Assembly (NCBI RefSeq): GCF_001975785.1 | Contig: NZ_MSFI01000029.1 | Span: forward strand, 40,473 to 104,472 | Source: Domibacillus epiphyticus | Lineage (GTDB): Bacteria > Bacillota > Bacilli > Bacillales > Domibacillaceae | Direction of reading: 5' to 3' | DNA: 64,000 nucleotides | Shown here: one piece after another, positions 63,620 to 64,000 of the stretch | Layout: each line of letters begins with the position of its first letter | How positions within the stretch are numbered: position 1 is the stretch's first letter | Program-made: the position numbers and the translations under genes | The notes under the pieces: generated by a model | Told to the model about the DNA's origin: nothing | What the model saw: the letters and a program-made list of their open reading frames with translations, nothing else | The model's database searches: none

Positions 63620-64000
63620 TTAAGTACCCTTAGGCTGACTATTTTGCACGATTGGAAGTGCAATCGTAAAACTAGTCCCCTTATTCTCTTCACTTTTCAC
63701 CTTAATTTCTCCGCCCATGGCTCTAACAATGCTATAGACGACCATGGTGCCAAGCCCAGTGCCTTTGTCTTTTGTTGTGTAAAAAGGCGTTCCCAACCTC
63801 TCCAGCTGCTCCTCGCTCATCCCTGTTCCGCTGTCGGTGACACTTAGCCATGCTTCGGAGCCCAATTTCTTTAAAGAGACACTTAGCTGTCCTCCTTCAG
63901 GCATCGCTTCAATCCCATTCTTGATTACATTAATCAAACATTGATGAAGCTTGGCTGCCTCTCCGGAAATGTACAAATTTTCCTCCCGGGATACTTTAAT
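63620..64000 (-). CDS. sensor histidine kinase, C-terminal part (5' end beyond right edge)
   Basis: Open to the right edge; 126 codons of the C-terminal ATPase domain are present. N box QCLINVIKNGIEAMPEGG, G1 box VTDSGTGMS, F box GTPFYTTKDKGTGLG, then GGEIKVKSEENKGTSFTIALP. The spacing and the PFYTTK motif fit the Kin-type (PAS-containing) histidine kinases common in Bacillus. Sensing domain and identity lie outside the window. Confidence 0.9.
   Translation of the reverse strand: MKVSREENLYISGEAAKLHQCLINVIKNGIEAMPEGGQLSVSLKKLGSEAWLSVTDSGTGMSEEQLERLGTPFYTTKDKGTGLGTMVVYSIVRAMGGEIKVKSEENKGTSFTIALPIVQNSQPKGT

Noticed and set aside
63545..63847. Plus-strand ORF near the right edge
   Set aside because: Antisense to the histidine kinase ATPase domain, which has all expected boxes.

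Overview
The window looks like a chromosome segment of a spore-forming, low-to-mid GC Gram-positive bacterium of the Bacillaceae, related to but distinct from Bacillus subtilis. This rests on the density of sporulation and germination genes (spoIIAA-spoIIAB-sigF, spoVA genes, spoIIM, spmA-spmB-dacB, sleB-ypeB, prsW), on G-rich Shine-Dalgarno sequences, and on gene order. From 1 to about 48 kb the order largely follows the B. subtilis yphF-to-zwf interval, read mostly on the minus strand. No species can be named from the sequence alone. I saw no rRNA or tRNA genes, CRISPR array, insertion sequence or prophage.

Region 1 (1-17 kb) holds housekeeping and cell-surface genes: yphF (cut by the left edge), yphE, gpsA, der, fni, ypfD, plsC, cmk, the PilZ protein ypfA, the germination pair sleB-ypeB, prsW, an asparaginase, ypdA, a MerR regulator with a degenerate cobalamin-type domain, ypbG, a short membrane protein, and recS-ypbB. 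Region 2 (17-30 kb) holds ferredoxin, the ResABC-ResDE cytochrome c maturation and redox-sensing cluster, rluB, dacB-spmA-spmB, scpA-scpB, ypuF, ribT, a 28-codon membrane ORF and lysA. Region 3 (30-40 kb) is the sporulation core: spoIIAA-AB-sigF, then spoVAA, spoVAB and spoVAF with no spoVAC/AD/AE between them. It also has the nucleoside salvage operon deoB-punA-pdp, then xerD, fur and spoIIM. Region 4 (40-48 kb) has nudF, yqkF, yqkD, yqjQ, yqjP, proI, rnz and zwf.

Region 5 (48.4-55.9 kb) is accessory DNA: a complete Bacillus-type gas vesicle operon, gvpA-P-Q-B-R-N-F-G-L-S-K-J-T-U, on the minus strand. It has a sigma-B-like promoter candidate before gvpA and a terminator after gvpU. Two near-identical GvpA-type shell proteins have diverged mainly at silent sites, GvpQ ends in hexapeptide repeats, and GvpT is a long low-complexity protein that shares its end modules with GvpP.

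Region 6 (56-64 kb) is also accessory. A LysR-type regulator is divergent from a CofE-like (coenzyme F420-0:L-glutamate ligase family) gene that stands alone. Next is a two-gene unit: a 1264-residue SF1 (Upf1/DNA2-like) helicase with a coiled-coil insertion of about 550 residues, overlapping a gene for a small predicted winged-helix protein. The window ends inside a histidine kinase gene. The helicase pair and the CofE-like locus are the best candidates for undescribed biology. Start codons were reassigned for many genes using ribosome-binding sites and family length.
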